A DNA stretch of 5,455 nucleotides, taken from assembly GCA_005880755.1 (NCBI GenBank), contig VBGV01000249.1:1-5455 (forward strand). Direction: 5' to 3'. Below the pieces are notes generated by a model. The model was given only the letters and a program-made list of their open reading frames with translations. It was not told the origin of the DNA and did no database searches. Shown here in pieces: positions 4,649 to 5,455 of the stretch. This DNA is from Chloroflexota bacterium. GTDB taxonomy: Bacteria; Chloroflexota; Dormibacteria; Dormibacterales; Dormibacteraceae. Position numbers and translations under genes: made by a program. The stretch's first letter is position 1. Each line of letters begins with the position of its first letter.

Positions 4649-5034
4649 AGCTGCTCGTCGTGGGCATCCTCGCCGCCGCGCTTTCGGTCCTTCTGACGGT
4701 CGCGGTTCTGATCGGGTACCACAACGATCAACAAATCATTCGCTGGTTCCCGGGCACCGGCATCGCGGGCAAGCTGGACGTCAACGGCGTGGAACCCGCT
4801 TACGTGTCGATCGAGAATGAGGGCACAGGCGTGGTGGCGACAGTCGCGGTGGCGGCCGACGGAAGCTTCATCGCGCCACTCGACCCGGGAACTTACCGCC
4901 TCCAGCCTGCGGACGACTCGCGGTCGACCACCATCGTCGTGCCCGACGACCACTGCGTCGACCTGGTGCTCGATTTCCGAATACCGATGACCGTGCTGAA
5001 GATCCCTGGCGAAGGCTGGCCCATCCCGAGCTAG
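4645..5034 (+). CDS. Membrane-anchored protein with carboxypeptidase-regulatory/transthyretin-like beta domain
   Basis: A 129-residue protein beginning with a clear signal anchor: MKLL, then hydrophobic residues 4-24 (VVGILAAALSVLLTVAVLIGY). With no obvious lipobox or cleavage site it is probably anchored with the rest outside. Residues about 40-112 have the alternating pattern of a beta-sandwich of the carboxypeptidase-D regulatory or transthyretin-like type: GIAGKLDVNG (39-48), AYVSIENEGTG (52-62), VAADGSFIAPLDPGTYRLQP (69-88), then TTIVVPDDHCVDLVLDF (95-111). The 'dGsF..pl.pGtYrl' core is typical. There is a single Cys (104). The ATG at 4645 overlaps the previous stop as ATGA; longer in-frame starts further back lie within the upstream gene and are rejected. 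It is the last gene of the PadR operon, 9 bp from the end of a convergent gene. Such domains usually mediate binding at the cell surface; the ligand is unknown. Confidence 0.78.
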   Translation: MKLLVVGILAAALSVLLTVAVLIGYHNDQQIIRWFPGTGIAGKLDVNGVEPAYVSIENEGTGVVATVAVAADGSFIAPLDPGTYRLQPADDSRSTTIVVPDDHCVDLVLDFRIPMTVLKIPGEGWPIPS

Positions 5035-5043
5035 CGCCCGCGA

Positions 5044-5455
5044 TCAGGCTGCGGCGTCGAGCTCGAAGACGGGCCTGCGCTCAGCCGCTCCGGCGGGATC
5101 CTCGAGGATGTCCTTGGCTCCGAGGACCGACAGCAGCAGCGGGCCGATCCGCAGCCGGCGGACGTAAGGCCCAATCACGTTGCGAAAGAAAGCGGTTCGC
5201 TCGTCCGTCGTCAGTTCGCTAGCTTTGACCTGCTCCTGCCGCCGGCCCATGGACAGCGTCGCCTCGCCGGAGGCCCGCAGGTTGCGCACCCAGTTCGTTT
5301 CGCCAAAGGTCCCGATCACCCAGCGCTTTCCCTGAAGCTCAACCAGCGCGACCGGCGTGGTTCGGGGCAGGCCGCTCTTACGGCCGCGCACGGTGATGAG
5401 CGCGTTCGGCCCCAGCAGCGCTCCGAACTTCAGGAGCCTGCGAGCGATCGGGTTG
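5044..5455 (-). CDS. F420H2-dependent (Ddn-like) nitroreductase/quinone reductase family oxidoreductase, partial
   Basis: A cytoplasmic deazaflavin-dependent oxidoreductase with a split beta-barrel fold, whose family reduces quinones or nitro compounds using F420H2. The minus-strand frame ends at 5044 and stays open to the window edge, giving 136 residues that begin NPIARRLLKFGALLGPNALI; the true start is beyond 5455. A GTG at 5391 exists inside it but would cut off conserved sequence, so it is not the start. Family hallmarks are TVRGRKSGLPRTTPVALVEL (22-41 of the visible part), whose Arg-Lys-Ser-Gly region contacts the F420 phosphate in known members, KRWVIGTFGETNWVRNLRAS (44-63) and GEATL (64-68). 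The C-terminal part (about 80-136) with TDERTAFFRNVIGPYVRR is helical and typical of the longer variants. F420 use points to an F420-producing host. It is convergent with the PadR operon and not part of it. Confidence 0.88.
   Translation of the reverse strand, partial: NPIARRLLKFGALLGPNALITVRGRKSGLPRTTPVALVELQGKRWVIGTFGETNWVRNLRASGEATLSMGRRQEQVKASELTTDERTAFFRNVIGPYVRRLRIGPLLLSVLGAKDILEDPAGAAERRPVFELDAAA

Noticed and set aside
5044..5391. F420-dependent oxidoreductase as a complete gene starting with GTG at 5391
   Set aside because: Conserved family sequence (NPIARRLLKFGALLGPNALI) continues in frame upstream to the window edge, so the gene is cut by the edge.

Overview
The window is GC-rich and densely coding, with gene ends that nearly touch. 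An F420H2-dependent (Ddn-type) oxidoreductase, a YhgE/Pip-like membrane protein paired with a TetR regulator, a UBP-type zinc finger protein and a membrane protein starting with an 'LYPRWWRERYG' motif together suggest an actinobacterial-type genome. Actinomycetota, possibly a deep branch such as Thermoleophilia, is most likely; Chloroflexota or Dormibacterota are alternatives. This is inference from gene content: there is no rRNA or other phylogenetic marker. I see no tRNA, rRNA, CRISPR array, insertion sequence, attachment site or phage gene.

Layout. (1) Positions 1-581, minus strand: the N-terminal half of an MFS transporter that runs off the left edge. (2) Positions 582-698: a divergent intergenic region with a good sigma70-like promoter (TTGACT, 17 bp, TAGAAT), overlapped by palindromes and by three AATTC motifs at exact 16-bp intervals. 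(3) Positions 699-2324, plus strand: a YhgE/ABC-2-like membrane protein and a TetR repressor 9 bp behind it, probably a self-regulated pair. (4) Positions 2353-3549, plus strand: a UBP-type zinc finger protein, a VOC (glyoxalase/dioxygenase-fold) protein and a stand-alone ChrB C-terminal domain protein, closely spaced and perhaps one transcript. (5) Positions 3550-3591: a short regulatory gap with a TATATCG/CGATATA dyad and a third half-site that runs into the next start codon. (6) Positions 3592-5034, plus strand: a PadR regulator followed by three small membrane or envelope proteins. The first follows PadR after 2 bp and the next two start in ATGA overlaps, so this is a translationally coupled four-gene operon. 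(7) Positions 5044-5455, minus strand: a convergent F420-dependent oxidoreductase cut by the right edge.

The common theme is small regulator-plus-membrane modules (TetR with YhgE-like, PadR with three membrane proteins) around genes plausibly linked to metal, electrophile or redox stress (ChrB domain, VOC, F420 oxidoreductase). The least characterised part is the PadR cassette; its products match no function I can name with confidence. The regulatory DNA in front of both regulator modules is unusually well structured.
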